Source of the DNA: Dimorphilus gyrociliatus
Lineage: Eukaryota; Annelida; Polychaeta; Dinophilidae
NCBI GenBank assembly: GCA_904063045.1
Contig: CAJFCJ010000012.1
Location: 620,001 to 684,000, forward strand
DNA length: 64,000 bases
Reading direction: 5' to 3'
The position numbers and the translations under genes were made by a program. Within the stretch, counting starts at the first letter, position 1. Every line of letters starts with the position of its first letter. The notes below the pieces were generated by a model. That model ran no database searches. It was given only the letters and a program-made list of their open reading frames with translations, and was not told where the DNA came from. Positions 16,301 to 31,180 of the stretch are shown here, in pieces.

Positions 16301-19300
16301 TTTATAGAGCTTGGTTTGCCTGTACCGTGTTGTTTTCGGCACCTGTACACAGCTGCTTTCCAATACACTATTTTTAGGTTTTCCATAAAGAAAATATTTA
16401 CTTTTAATAAGTACCAATAATTTTATCGAAATCTTACGAAGGAGTAGATAAATCGGACGGATGTTATCGTAGGTGAAGGTCATCATTTTGGTACTTTAAA
16501 AATGCTTATGCATTCCACCAAAACATAGCACCTAAAGTTTACGCTCTTTATACCATTTTAATCTTATCTACCGTTAATACAGCACCCAATATAAGTTATA
16601 TTATACGTATGTTTACGCATTTCTAGACAAAATTTATACATATTACAGAGAAGGGAGATAAGTATCGCATCGTTGGCACGAACGTTATTCGATAGGGGAC
16701 GAGTTACCCTAAAAAACATTCCACAATGCTCTTAACCTCAAAAAAAAAAATAAACGTAGTGTTTTCTGCGCATGTATAGAACGAACAACGAGAAAAAAAG
16801 ACAAGAAAAATTTTGCCACTTGTAGAAATAATTGCCTCGGAGTCGTCGCAATAGAAAAATTTCGTGAAAAATTACGTGAAACACAGCGGGAACCAGCAGA
16901 GACAATTATTGACATAGACAGCAAGGTGAAGGTCGCAAGTACAATTAAACCCCAGGCGTTTTGCCAATTTATTTCCAGATTTTAATTAAAACGTATATAA
17001 AATTCTCAAAAACAATAGCCTAAAAGGTAAACATAAATGAAGATAGACAATAAGAAATCTGTAAATAAAAACCGTCCGAATCTCCATCTGTTTAAACCTA
17101 TAGTAAATATTCCTTACAGAAAAAAATTCATCTCTCAGATATGGAAGGATTTCAATCGATTAGAATATAGAATGTCATTTAAGAAAAGTTACAGACTTAT
17201 AAATAATAGAATTCCAAAAGAGATATATAAGAATTTGTTCTGGTTCGAAACGTCTAAAAGGCAAAATTACTTGATGCTTAGTGGGTTTGGACGGGGTGTT
17301 CTTGTGCTTTGAAAAATTTACTATCCACATACGAGTTTGCAAGACAATATCGAATTATCGACAAAGATAGCAAGGTGAAGGTCGTCAACAATTGCAAGCC
17401 GTATACAACAAAGACGACAAACGGTTCATCACCTGCCTTTGCAGACGTCTTTGTGACGCCTACAAAGAAAACCGCCTGACCAGTAACTAGAACGCTTCGC
17501 TTCACTAATAAAGCTGGAAAAGCGTTCTTTGTCGCGCTAAGGCCATCTTCATTAAGCTGAGTGGCAACAAAAGCGAATTACAAACATATACAATTATTCA
17601 CCACTCGCTACACCAACGCCAAAAAAAATAAAGTATATATGCGCCCTGCAAAGACACCTTTGGGATAATCTCTCATAAAACTATCGATCCTATTTTCCAG
17701 TCTAGAATACTAACTATTAATTACCTGCACTATAATTCTGATTTCTATCCATCATACCAATATCCTCTATTCGACCTGTTGTATAACAGAAAAAATAAAC
17801 AAGTAGAAGAATTTAAGGAGGAAAAGGGAGGAGGAGAAGGAAGGAGGAGTTAAAGATAAATAATAAAATCATATTATAAAATATAAGAGGAGTAAGCGGG
17901 GGGGAGCGACGATGTATAAGAGACAGAATAGAATTGACTATCGATATATAATCTTACCGGAGAAATCGAACGTTTTTCTTCCCTTAAACATTCTGCGACT
18001 GTTACTTTTAAAGCTCTTTATCTGTATACATAAAAAAAAGAACATTTTTTTATATTCGTTTATTTACCTTCGTAAATTTATTAATTAAAAAAATTATGTT
18101 TTTAATATGATTTTTAAATGTATACGAAAGCGTTAGGCCTAATTAAAACGAGACGCACTACGTAACAAACGATCGAACGCGTAAATCAGGTCATGGACGG
18201 TTGCTAAGCAACGTACTTTTCAGGTACACCATGACGACACTATAAATTTTGCTGTAGACAGAACTATGTTACTAACAAAGTAGATTTGGTATATACTCAA
18301 ATAGAAGGTTAAATATACAACAATAGATATTCCAATTGATTGGACGATCGGACAGGTGGGTGGCGCCAATGAACACACCTGACAGAGGTGATTGGTTACT
18401 GAGACGCTGCATAGTCACATACAGAGCTACTCAATTTATCGAGAGCGGCGTTTTTCTTTCTTAGATATTGATCTAGTTGGCGCACGTTTCTTGGCGCTTG
18501 ATTTATGGAAGGGCAGCGTCGGTCGCGTTTTTTTTATATTTTGCAATAGATGAAGGCACGTAAACGGGAAACCGCTGGATTGTTTACAGAGGAGCTCATG
18601 AACTCCTGTAGAATATATTCGAACGAAACTGGAGATCTTTCGCATCTGTTCCGTTCCAGGATTTTCCGGGGATTTATAGGAACGCGATACACTTTTAGGG
18701 AATTTCTTGATTTTCTTCTTTACTGGGTTGGGGATTGACTGATCCTAGGGATTTAGTGGAACGTAATATAGTTTGAAATAAGAGAAAAAAAATTTTTTTC
18801 AATATGGTCGTATCAAGTTCGATATGTTCCTTTTAAAAACATTTTGATGCAGATAATTGATCATTTAGCATTTCATTAAAGAGGTAATATGCTGTTAAAA
18901 ACTGCATGTGAGTGTTGACAGACTGGCAGTTCTATTACGCTTTTCGGTTAATTATCATTATAAATTTTACCGATTAGTAAACATGCTTTATCGGTTTTTA
19001 TTCCTTTCAATGATATCTTTTCTTTATAGTTTAGGATTAAAAATAATCTTTTAAGTAATAACATGATTAAATTAGGAATTTTAAAGAAAAGATAATTATG
19101 CCAAAGACTTTTTATCTATATACAAAAGAAACGTTGTGGAAAGATTGTCAGTGGACTATCATAAATTGACCAAAAATAAATTCCCAAAAGATAAAAAATG
19201 ACTCTTCTATGATTTATAAAAGTAGCTCAGAATTTTTTTAGCTGGTACAGATTGACCGTTCCGCTGATAAATGACGCGTGTACGTGCGCTTGTGAATTGT

Positions 19301-21980
19301 ATACACCAATCACGGTGCATTGTAGTTGAAGAGTCATCAAGCCGGGTGATTAATGGCTCTTTGTTCCGTGAAAAAAATTTTTCTTCACGTTACGGAGCGT
19401 CTCCTAGAAGCCCATCTGTCTGTGTCGCACCTATAAGTGCTAGGTGACAGATTTATAGAGGAGGGCCAGGGGCCATTTTTTCATTCGATATTCGTTTAAA
19501 AGCAACGCGCAAACTGAACAGTTGGGCTACTTAATGAACGAATTAGTCACGCTTTCCAGTGTAGGTGATTCAGAGTCAATGACTGTGTAAAATATTACTG
19601 CTACACAACCATAATTTACAATTATTCTTTCAAGTGGACGAGCATAAAACTGTTTATAGACACTTGTATTTATATACGCATTGAATTTTTAAGTCTTTCT
19701 TCGACTTCCGCTTTCCATATAAACACAGTCACACTCACAAATACAAACAGACATACACACACACACTTACTCTCATACACAAACTCTGTGTGTACAGATA
19801 ATTGGGCGACAGTAGAGCAATTTTGTGATCACGTGACAGCAGTTCATCCCGATGTGACGTTACGGATGAATTCTTGCTCGCGAACGTCATTACGAACAGT
19901 AAGATATTGCAGTACAGGGTAGATTTATAACTTTATCCCAGTAAAAGTCACGTTATTTAGTCATCTACTCTACTGTGTATACATTATTATATATCGTATC
20001 TAATATCTATATAGTAGATAATATTTTACATGGTCCACACAGTTTATATATCACCTATTTTTATTTATAAGTACTTTGCTTAATAACTAGGTTTTAGCAA
20101 TCAATCTGGAAAATGGACATGCAATTTGTAGATTCATCATTTTACCTTAAAAAATATATAATTACGTACCAACGAAATTGCATTGGGTCAGCAGTACAGC
20201 ACAATACGACAATTAGGTGTCACGTTACATTTTACAAGCGCGTATTTAGTTATCCCTTTTTATAAAATTATCATTTCTCATTGTAAATTTTTTCTTATTC
20301 TCTGATTTTCTTTATCGACAGACTACAAAAAAAAATAGATACAGATGACAAAGGAATTACAAATATTTCCGCTATTTTGAATACAGAGAAATCATAATAA
20401 ATCAATGAAATTGATACAATATGGTGTCGGGTGACACATCACGTTTTATCAGGTCAAGATATGCTTATCAAATTATTGGAGATTTTTTCACTGATTTTCA
20501 TCACGCTTTAAAGGTTGTCCTTATGACAAAGTAAAAGTCTTACGAACGTTTTTAATCTTTCCTTATATATATATATATATATATACTAATATATATATGT
20601 ATCAATCTAAGTGTGTCTGTCATTCTCTCTTTTTTTCCCTCGTTCTCTCTCTCTCTCTCCTCTCTTTCTTTCTTTCCATGTCCACCTCTCTTTTTTATTG
20701 CGTATAAAAACAATAAGAAAATAACCTCAAGAGTCGATTTCATAGTCTAGAACTATTTCGGCCAACATCTTATTATTGCTTAACTTAAATAAATACCTTT
20801 AATGGCCTAAATCAGCGTATATTGTATTGTAAAAAATTTACAACGACTTTTCAATCTATTAAATACAGAGAAAGAGAAAAAACAATATTTAATATAACTG
20901 ATGGAAAGATTGTATATAAATCGAGGGCAAAGAAGTTTAACAATTGAAACGTCAACAAAAGCCTTGTAACCTGATATATCTAACACTGTAGGTGCAATAT
21001 TTACGCAAATAGCTTGCCGACTGACTATTTTAGCTGATCTTTTTACTAGATTTAATCATAATTAAATGTACTAATACATCTGTGATAGACACTAGACATA
21101 TAAATATCTATATATACATTGATATATATATATATTCTATATGTCTATAACTTATATAGAATAATAATGACACTCAGGAAATGAACTGTTAAATCTTAAT
21201 TTATGATGAGAATATACAAGTGGCGTGGAAAAATTGATTAATATTATAATCGAAGGCTAAAATCTTGACTTTTTTATAAACTGTCCTTATAACTCATTCC
21301 TTAATTTGGTATGATGCGATAATTAACGGGTACAGCCTTGCAATTTCCTTTGTAGTAGCATTACGGAAGCAAAAGAGATTCTATAAATGTTCTTATATAA
21401 GAAGTGTACAGTAAAAATTATAATGCAAAGACAAGAATCTTATCAAGGCAATCTGAATCGTGCTTTGCTTGTTTTTTTCTTGCGTTTCTTTTCTCTTTGT
21501 AAAATATATTGGGGCCTGAGCCAGCATAAATTTGGTATTATCTAAATCGGATTGATAAAGCGACGCTTTTATTACTTTAATTGAAAGAAATAAAACTAAC
21601 GATATATATCGCACAGACAGAGGAAAGGGTTGGTTAAATTAAACTGATGACGTCATCAACCTTAGAACAGGTGATAGTACCCTGCAGCTAACATTCATTA
21701 ATAACACCTCACAAAAGAAGTCATTGTCAAACTATGGAGCGGAAACGGTTCAAGAGGAGAAATCTTAATACATAAAAATACATCAGTCTGGCGCCAAACA
21801 ATTGCTCGTTACTTACCGCCTCCACCTCGCGCACGGCCAAACTTCAAAGACAAACCGCCGGTTTTCCGCTTCAATTAGCCGAACGCCGTTTGCCAGTTTC
21901 TATTCGCCGTCTATTTACCGAACAAAAAGCGACGCTAAGCCTTTCCATCTCCGCCGAACGTGTCTTTCGGCTCGGCGAAA
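16301..21980. other. Gene-free stretch with sparse regulatory motifs
   Basis: No exon recognised on either strand. Short open frames (for example 17037-17312 forward and 18550-18738 forward) have no family features. E-box CAGGTG/CACCTG occurs at 16340, 18353, 18376 and 21668, CACGTG at 19830 and a perfect CRE TGACGTCA at 21648. A CT-rich simple repeat lies at about 20620-20670. Confidence 0.45.
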
Positions 21981-22034
21981 AAAGCTCGAACGTTGATTGA
22001 GTGCAAAAGGGCCCGACCTGAGTCATTGTGCACC

Positions 22035-23940
22035 TGACAAACTCATGCCCTTATCGACGAATCTAATGCGGTTCTAGAGACCTTTTGTGAAGGTGACGCA
22101 AGGTATAGCAAAAAATAAAGTCGGACAACATGCGTTACTTTCTCAAACGACATATTTCATAAAAAATCAAAAAGAAAGCAATCATTACGGTTTAAGCCTT
22201 TCTTGTAAGTTCTACTAATCACCAAAGCTACCTTAAAATGTTTTGTTAATGACATTTGGAGGGAAAGTAGAAGGATTGTGTTATTGTTACATTATAAATC
22301 CCGTTCGTACCCTTTCCCCTTATTGTTAAGCATTGCAAATGTTGTACCCAAATTAAGCATAACATGACGAACAAAAAGAAAAAAAATGAAAAAAAATGGG
22401 GGCAAGGTATATTGGCAATAGAAAAAAATACCAAATAAAAAGTGTGACGCGATGAAGAGCCCTTAACTAGACTAACTGTTGACAAGTAAGTACAAACTTA
22501 GTCAGTGGCAAATTCTGCTTAACAATTCTAATACTGTTCTATTGTATAGGTGACGCAAGGTATTGTAAAAAATATTTAGCAAAATTATGTTGGCATGATG
22601 TAGAGTCCTTTAAGAAGCGCGCAAGGAAGAAAATATTGAAAATCAATGATATATATGAAATAATATTCCTTAACGGTTAAAAAAGATTAGAATATTTCCA
22701 CGGCTGCACTAAGATATACGAAATGTGGTGAAAAGTTTTAAACCAGATCATCTCATGACAAACAAGTATAAACAAAGTCATAGAAAATCTCTTATCCTTA
22801 TCAACAATTTTCGAACAGTTTTGCAGGTGTTTATACATCTTGTATGAATTAATTCGGAAATATTGTGGGAAACGACGCTAAATTCTTATTGAATTACAAT
22901 ATTATCGTTTTTAGTAAAGTAAACGAAAAATTTTCTCACAAGTGACGCCTTAAAAAAAATCTGTCTAATTGGATAAATAAACGTTTCTCTCACGAAAATC
23001 TTTACAAACCTTTATAGTCGGTATACTCAAACAAAACTGCTAGGTGGTGCAGGATAATTGACTGTGGTTTGTCAGATATCAGACTATCTCTTGGCAAACA
23101 AGTACAAACATAGTCCTATGTCTTATCTGAAACATTTTGCCAGGTGTATGTCTAAATTCGAAAAGCCGATAAAAATAAAAGCACCATTGTAAGTTTAAGG
23201 TTTGGCACTTGTTAGCCATTCTTCTCTAACTACCGACGAACAGTAATGAGTCTATTCTCCTTTAGCAATCACAAGCCTTTCGAATGTGAAAAAATATCAA
23301 ATTTCTAAGAGTCCTAGGTGTGATTTTTACGGGTGTTTTAGTCAAATATTCTATACAAAATATTATACAGTATACATCATATTGTATATTTACAATATAC
23401 AGTATTTGCATATAGGACATTATTTCTGACGTAAACGGATGCAAACGGGAACAATACGCGCAAACTCACACTTCAGGAGTGTCATTCATCTCTTTATGTG
23501 GCCGAAATTAACTGAAAACCAATTATAACAAGCCGGAATTTCCATTCTAAGGCCAATTAGTTGTTTATAATTTATAGGTATAAAAACTAAGATGGAAACT
23601 GTTGCATTGTAACTTCCGAGTTTACAATATACTGAAGAGAATTACCAAAAAAAGAGGGGAAAAATGAAATTTGAGATATTATACTTTTATGGAACATAGG
23701 ATTAATAGAACGAGTAGTGCACGTTTTATATACATGAAAGAATATTAAAGAACAAATACGGTATGAGAAAGAAAACTTCTGGCATACTAAGAAAAACATA
23801 AATATCACGTTTCTACTAACCTCCAACCAGGTACGCACCAAAAAAATGACAAAACTACCACAGTGCTACATAGTGCAAAGTTTAGATGGTTATTGGTAGA
23901 ACAAACTAAGGTGCTGACAAACAAGAGCCAACATAGACCT
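22035..23940 (+). repeat. Degenerate array of about five related units
   Basis: A block resembling TGACAAACAAGTACAAAC followed by ATAGTC recurs at 22480-22503, 22756-22779, 23092-23115 and 23915-23938, with a shorter related start at 22035. The first two units also share a 26-base block at 22092-22117 and 22549-22574 with two mismatches, beginning GGTGACGCAAGGTAT. CAGGTGT follows the 22756 and 23092 units (22824, 23141). Spacing is about 280-820 bases. The units are diverged, so this is an old tandem duplication or a set of selected binding-site clusters, not a young satellite. Confidence 0.6.
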
Positions 23941-24099
23941 ATCTCAGATTGCGCTCAAGTACACGTGGGAGCCTATCGAATTTCGAACCTATAGGTGTGC
24001 GAAATAGCGATATAGAAAAATTACGGCTCGTTTGGTAAACTCGTACTCGTTACGAGTTATTCACCGACAAACTGCACGACTCCCGCTTTTTTCAATAGG

Positions 24100-27000
24100 C
24101 TTTAATTTCGAGTGGGACACGTGAGTAGAAGGCCAATTTTAGCTATATTGATTATGAACCGAGGTGTTTGTCGGATGAGCGTGAGATGTTTGTCAATGAC
24201 GACAAAGTAAGGCAAGTGTTAGGTGAAGCGTAACTAACGTTGATAAACAATCCGTCTTCTACGAATTAACAATGCGTTACAATTCCGGAATCCGGTCGGT
24301 TTGTCAAGCCGGTTTGTCAACGGTTCACAATGGAATCGAAAGGTGATAAGGGAATAGAGATATCAGATAACGGTCCATATAGGTCTGAGTGCACTCGACG
24401 CAATTATAAACCACCCCAGCCGACCTCAGTACTATTGTTTTGTTAGAAAGGAACTTGTTACATGGCCGTTGTTTATCGCGAATCGACTCAATATCCGTAA
24501 TTGAAGCAATCTAGAAAAGAGGCCCGTATGCAAATGAGTAAACGTTCTTTTCAATTAAAGAAGTAATCAGTCCTAGTGGATCCTAAAAAGCCATGTCGGA
24601 AGAGAATCGCTTAAAGTACTAAGAAATGTATACAGTCTATATACCTTTATTAATTGATTCGATAGAAAAGGATGAATGTTTATTATCTAAAAAGAAAATA
24701 AAGCTATTTCTATTAAAGTTTTCATTAAACTAAAATTGTCTGTTTATATCATTCAAGATTCATTCAATTTTCTACATTTTATCTAGTAAATTATCCCAAA
24801 TGCGAAGTGAGCTATGTAGACCCTACTAAAAACCCTCATCGCATAATTTAATTATTCGAAATACTATTAATACCATTTATGGAACCTAAGCCATAAAGCT
24901 AGTATGATAATCATGTGACTCGTTTATATATTTTATCATGATTTGTTTCTCCTAATTTGTTATATTAAAAGGAAATAATCTACGCGCTTTGTTTATATTA
25001 CAACTTCTTTATATACAATACTGTAACAACTGTTAAACCTAGAAGGCAAACAAAGGACAAACAATGGGGTAAACTTTCAGGGAGAAATATTATTACAAAC
25101 CGACTCCCAGGTGGGCGCCGTGTACGACGAGATATGGAAATGAGAAAAACTACGTGCCAAGCAGCTTCGTCCGGGGATTCGAATGTCATCTGCATTTTCG
25201 AAACGTGCTGTTTGCCGCCAAATGGCGCAGTATTAACGTATATAGTGCTATATATAATATTTTCTCCTATATAACATAGTTACAAACTACATTTATCTCT
25301 TTATTTACCAGAGATATAAATAAGGTAAATATAATTGAAGAAAAACTAGTTATTTTAGTGAATATTAATAATTTTAGACCTATTTCAGGACCAAACTATA
25401 TATATATATATACTATATATACCAATACAGATTTATATATATATATACAGTGTGACCATTGATAGAATGAAATAAAAAGAAATCTCGCTCACACATACAC
25501 ATTGACTATCTTTATTCTACTATACAGCTCTCTTCTCTTCTATATAATCCCTTATATTGTATAGACTCTTACGATGACTTTCGTTTATGTAATATTCTAT
25601 TAATAATAATAAAGTTAATGTTTAATAATAACACCCTTCTATTGATAAGGGGGAATAAGAAGTGGCATTGGAAAACTTTCCACGGGGCGTGTCAAGTCGA
25701 CCGAAGCAGATTCTTCGCGGAACGTAATTAGTTCGAATTTTGCCCAACCGATTGTCCACTCGTCGCGCCATGACGTCGATCGGTAGATGACGTCATTCAC
25801 TCTTGAGCGATATTAGCGTAATTTAGGAACTGGACGACACGTGTCCTCTATATAATTCTCCTGTTTTGGCCGGCAATTGTTTCGCTATTAGCTTAATAGT
25901 TCCATTCAGTCACGTGATGAATACTTGTGGGTAAAGCTTGATGATACGTATGAATTGGAGGAAAACATAAATATCTGATGAAGAATGTGTATCCCTTACA
26001 AAGTAATTAAGGCGTATTAGTGATATTACTCAATAACAATTATATAAACAAATAAATTTATTGAGTTGTGGTCTATCACGTGACCCGTTTTTTTGTCAAG
26101 ACGAACCAATAATATATTAATAGGGGACAGTCACGCATTGCAGACATTCACGTTTCTGTCGGTTATAGAAATCTCGTTTGCTGTAATTAATTTTCTTTTT
26201 ATTATATTTCCATTATAGGAATCTATATAGACCAGAATAATACAAGAATTGGGAAACGACGCCCCGATAGTGTCACGTGACAGTATATGTAGCCGTAAAG
26301 AAATACCGTCTCGTAGATACCCCGTAGAGCCGAAATGGTAGAATTAAAGAAAAAGTAATCAAAACCTTACTAAAGTAAAATCACTCGTCTTCCCCCTCCA
26401 ACTAATAATAGATCGTCTGAAGAATAAAAACGAATTTCACACTTTGTTAGGCAGACGATAGCTGTTCTTTCTGTACAGGAGAGAAAAAATTAAATAGGCG
26501 AATATTCATGGAAGCGTGACGTCATCAGATAAGTGTCAAGAAACGCTATAATTCCTAGCAACAATTCGGCCGGATTTCCTTGCCCATCCCTCGGCCAGCT
26601 GGGTGATTATGCAATCGGCTGACCGCCCTAGCCAAATGCTACGACAGGTGTCGTTTATTCTATATATAAATATATGTGTCGTTTATGTGCATATTCCCTA
26701 TATTTAAATATCAATACAGAGAAAGAGAAAAAAGTGTTAGAACTGCGTCTAGGGTATATATTCATTTAAATGCACGCACATCACAAAAGATATATAAAGA
26801 CACCTCATAGTGAGTTATTCTTCGCAATTCGCACTTGAGAAAGATCACGTGACCGCTTTAAACGCTGTATTAGAGAAGTATAAGGAAGTAGTTTTATTTG
26901 TAAACGATCAATTCTAGGCAAGTTTTTGAAGTATTATGGGCTGCGGTCGGTCTTTATCATTTTTGTTCACATGACAAGTTACTCCTAAGGCGATAGCCAA

Positions 27001-28340
27001 GGTTCTCAATATTTAAATAGTGTAGAGGTGTAACCGAATTAGGCTGTATTAGCGATAAATATTTGTTGTAAATCATTTAGAGGCTCATTTATATTATGAA
27101 GTTGATAAAAGCATATTTTAAAGAATGGAAGTGGGTCCTGGGACTTTTGAAACCTGTAACTAACATTTGTTAGGTTAATTCCTTTCTGTTTATCGTCAAT
27201 TTAGACAGAATAAATAAGTATCTATCTTTTCCATAGCTATTTTCTAATACAGAACAGAAAACTATACTATCCCATTTAAGACATTGATCGCTTTAAAAAC
27301 CCGTAAAAAATACTCAACAAAAAGACGGCGTCTTCGTCACGCGAAAAAGGCGTTAGGACTCTAATAGGAGTTGATCACCTCTAACCGAGCATCCTCTGCG
27401 CCACGCCTTTGTCATGACGTCATCATTACGTCATCCCGCTGTGAACCGTCGCTGAGGACACGCTCCTCTAGAAATATTACAGAAAAAGAAATGATGCACA
27501 AAGAAGAAACTATTTCACCCATAAAAAATCCCCCAAAACACGCCGACTACAAACATCCCTAAGGGGAACTCGAAAAAAATTCCAGAGTACCTTTGTTTTA
27601 CTGTTAATCTCCTGCATGCGACGATATTACAGAAGCGGTTGCAAACAATAGGTGTCACGTGACGCCACTTTATCTACGAAAAACAGGTTTTGCCGGGCTA
27701 ATAGGAAAAATTTTAGTTGTGGGGGGAGTTTGTCAGGCTTTATTACGTTTACCTGTCAAATGCACTGGCTGCTTTTATTGTTTGATCGAGTCATCTGCTC
27801 TATTTACTCGCCCCGGAGTAATCGACGCCCGAAACCGAAGACGATAAGCTTGTCAAGTTTGTCAACGTGTTTGAGAAGTTTAGACGGGTTCTATACTTGG
27901 CCTATACACATTAATTGCTTATATTAATAGCTCGTGAACCGCTTAATCTGCAAATGATGTAGATATAACAGAGCAGATGGGTAATTTTGGAAGAAGCTGC
28001 TGGACTTTTGGCGGTTTAACGTTGACATCATCTAAGTTGATGGAATAACTAAGAGCAATCAACCTTTGAGAATTTGATTATATCTCAAACAAAACGGAAG
28101 AATATAAAGAAAAGCAGATCTGTAAAACTTTTAGAACAATCTATCATAACAAACTACCAAATAAATTTTCTCTTTAAAATCTTCTTATTTGTCATCTTCA
28201 TTCAACTCTGTCAATGAATATATTCTTTTTGGTACTTTTCTTTTTTTTTGTAGATGTCTACTCTTTAGTCCAGAAAAAGCTTTCGTGTGAATAAACAGTA
28301 AATAGACAGAGAAATTTACCAGTTGCCAAGTTTGTCAAGC
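24100..28340. promoter_or_regulatory. Gene-free stretch with the densest CACGTG, CRE and TGACAAAC sites
   Basis: CACGTG at 24118, 25838, 25911, 26077, 26274, 26846 and 27656; TGACGTCA at 25788, 26517 and 27415; GTTTGTCA at 24188, 24299, 24312, 27728, 27857 and 28330; CAGGTG at 25108 and 26645; octamer at 24528. Two of the CACGTG sites extend to the 10-base palindrome GTCACGTGAC (26273, 27655). No exon is recognised. Confidence 0.5.
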
Positions 28341-29108
28341 GTTTTACCAAACCATACACAACTGTAGTTTTTACCGTAAGTACAGTATGTATATATATAT
28401 TAGTATATATATAATACACTGCACATCTAGAATATAGATAATCATATTTCAATATTTTTAAAATTGTTTAACTAAAGATATACATTTATGCTTTTATCAA
28501 AAGGGGAACATGTTTAAATTTCACATTCACAAACTTAAAAGACCTTTACAGTTGTTGAAGCGTAATAATACATTGTGAGCTAACTGATGGAACCTACAGA
28601 GAAAATTTTAGTAATTATATCGTTCAAACAAGTCTGTAGAAACGTTTCTTAAGACGGCATTAGTCTGCTTATTTGACTGCGCTGGAGGATCTGGAAAATA
28701 AGCTTATGACATAACATAAACTGTATTAAAGTTATTTCCCATTGATCTCTAACCACTTCTAACATTGCCGATAATTACCAAAGAGTACTTTTTCCTTTAC
28801 GATAATGTACATAAATATCTCTAGAATCACCATACCACCTGTCTAATTTGCATACTAAATTTGATTAGCGATGGAGAACGCGATCAAATTTGCAATTAAG
28901 GTGCTTGCTAATATAAAGACTACGCTACTAAAGAAATAGTTTTTTAACCCTCTTGTATTTTTTACTTGAAAAAAAAAAATAAATCAGAATCAATATGTAA
29001 ATTTTAGATTTAACTTGATCATAGAGCTCTACTCTGCAAACAGTACATACACTATATCTCAGTATGTATCATTATATACTATGTGTACTATGTATAAATA
29101 CTAAATAC

Positions 29109-29151
<43 letters not shown>

Positions 29152-31180
29152 CAATATTTATCTTTGTATGTAACATACACCTCATATTTGTATTTATACT
29201 ATATACATATATACTGCAGTAGTCACATTTGATTTCTGTTTCTTTCCACCGTATATCATTACTATAATTAGCTTTGGCCTCATTTTCTACCTCCTATTAA
29301 CAAATATCATGCGCTCTGTGTCCTTGTCTTTTTATACCCCGATATGTATATTTCTTTCGTTATTATAAGCAGATTGTATGAAAGAAAAGGAGAAAGAAAG
29401 AAAGAAAAATGGGTAAATGTAAGAAAGAAAGGGAAAAATATAATAAATGATCAAAGTATGATAACTTTTGACCAATGATCGTTTGAGATATAGTAATAAT
29501 TATAGTATTTTCATTATAACAATACCGTTATTATGTTAATTTGATACGTCTGAAATGAATAGGAATGTATTCGTACATGCCGGTAATGAAAAGCTATCAA
29601 AATTTGCATATTTATAAAATTGGTTAGCCTTGTGGGCAATAGAAATTACTGTGCTTGTACAAATATAATTTACCTTGGGGATTGTCAATATGTATTATGT
29701 AACATGTATTACGCTGAAAATATTATATACATAGATGTAATATATAGAAACCTCTAGAGTTATACAACGTAGATAGGTGATATATAGAAATATATAGATG
29801 CCTTTTATATACGTATATACAAAATACAGTATATATCTATATATCTATATATATTATATATACGTATATGGCCTCATGCACATGTGCATATATTGTACAC
29901 AGTATACAGTATATACTATATATCTTTTAAATAAGGTACTAAATCTTTTGTTTACTTATTTGAAAACTTTGTTTGGCCATACTTTAAGCATTTATTAGAA
30001 TTAATTATCCTTTCTGGTTATTAATTTTTTCGCTTGATAATTTAATTTCCTTATTTATATTACGTAAAACGTTATTAATAGATATTACTCAAGTTTAATT
30101 CATATTACGAAATCCAATAGGCCTAAATGCAATACGAGGAAAATGGCCACCTGCTTTAAATCCGTAATTTGCATAGGAAAGACAATGCGCGAACCGCTTC
30201 TGTGTAAACCGTCTAATCGCGTTCAAGCCGCCTCGAGTTTCCATGACCTTTGACCCAAACACCGTGTTCTTTGTTGTATGAAATTGCGATTCAAGGAAAA
30301 GGAAAATTTCGGTGCCAGATTCCTTGCTTCTTATAAGGTGTTAATGAGTGAGTTTCAGAGACAAAGACTAAGAATAGCCCCCCTGAGGGCCTTTACCCCT
30401 TCTTTGATGTTATGAAGTAATCAAAAAGAGCCCGTTTAATATGGCCGGATGATCTAATAGACAAACTTTCAATCTGGTTCATAAAAAACTTAGATATTTT
30501 TGGTTCATTTAATTTTTTTCCCATATTATTAAATAAAGAAACTAACCATCGCTACAATCAGAAACGCTATTATCGTTAACTTTTTATGAAAAGTAAATTG
30601 TGAAGTTTATCTTAAGTAGGGAAATAAGAGAAGGGTTGCAACAAGTTTTTAGGTAAGTGCTGCAATTTTTTTTATAGAAGAGTAGCAACAGAAGGTGAAA
30701 AGCGTTCAATTTATTCATTCAATAACCTTTCTTATTAACGAAAAGAACTTAAATTCTATACAAAATTACCGAGGTGTGCTATATTGACGTTATGTACTTA
30801 ACTATAATTAAAAATACAGTTGAACGATCTCTCTATCTCTCTATTTCTCTGTTCTTCTCTTTCTATCTGTTACCATCTCTCTCTCTCTCTCTCTCTCTCT
30901 ATCACTGTTTCGTTTACTTTTTTTTATCTAACTGTACCTCCAGATTCATTTTCTTTTCTGTTTCTTTTACATTTCTTCTAATCTCGCCCCTTTTGTATAC
31001 AACTTTCACCTCGAAAGAAAAAGAATTCCCCCCGTCACAGTTTGACAACAAACCAAGTCTACTTTAAGATAATCATCACTAAAGTAAAAATAAACAAACT
31101 CACTTTTAAAGTAACGATGCTATGAATCCTTTTTCTTCACGATAAGTAAATAATAGTGTACTACTATCAGAGCATTTTAT
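28341..31180. other. Gene-free stretch with AT and CT simple repeats
   Basis: Holds a long TA dinucleotide run at 29112-29149, ATATACAGTATAT-type words near 29827 and 29905, and a CT run at about 30878-30900. E-boxes CACCTG lie at 28836 and 30148. Forward open frames at 29798-29998 and 30774-31067 are translations of these simple repeats. Confidence 0.5.
29112..29149. repeat. TA dinucleotide microsatellite
   Basis: About 18 uninterrupted TA units. Flanking sequence is also AT-rich. Confidence 0.95.

Noticed and set aside
17037-17312. Forward open frame of 91 residues, basic
   Set aside because: Lys/Asn/Ile-rich translation typical of random AT-rich sequence; no family or exon context.
30774-31067. 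Forward open frame of 97 residues
   Set aside because: Mostly translation of CT repeats (Ser-Leu runs).
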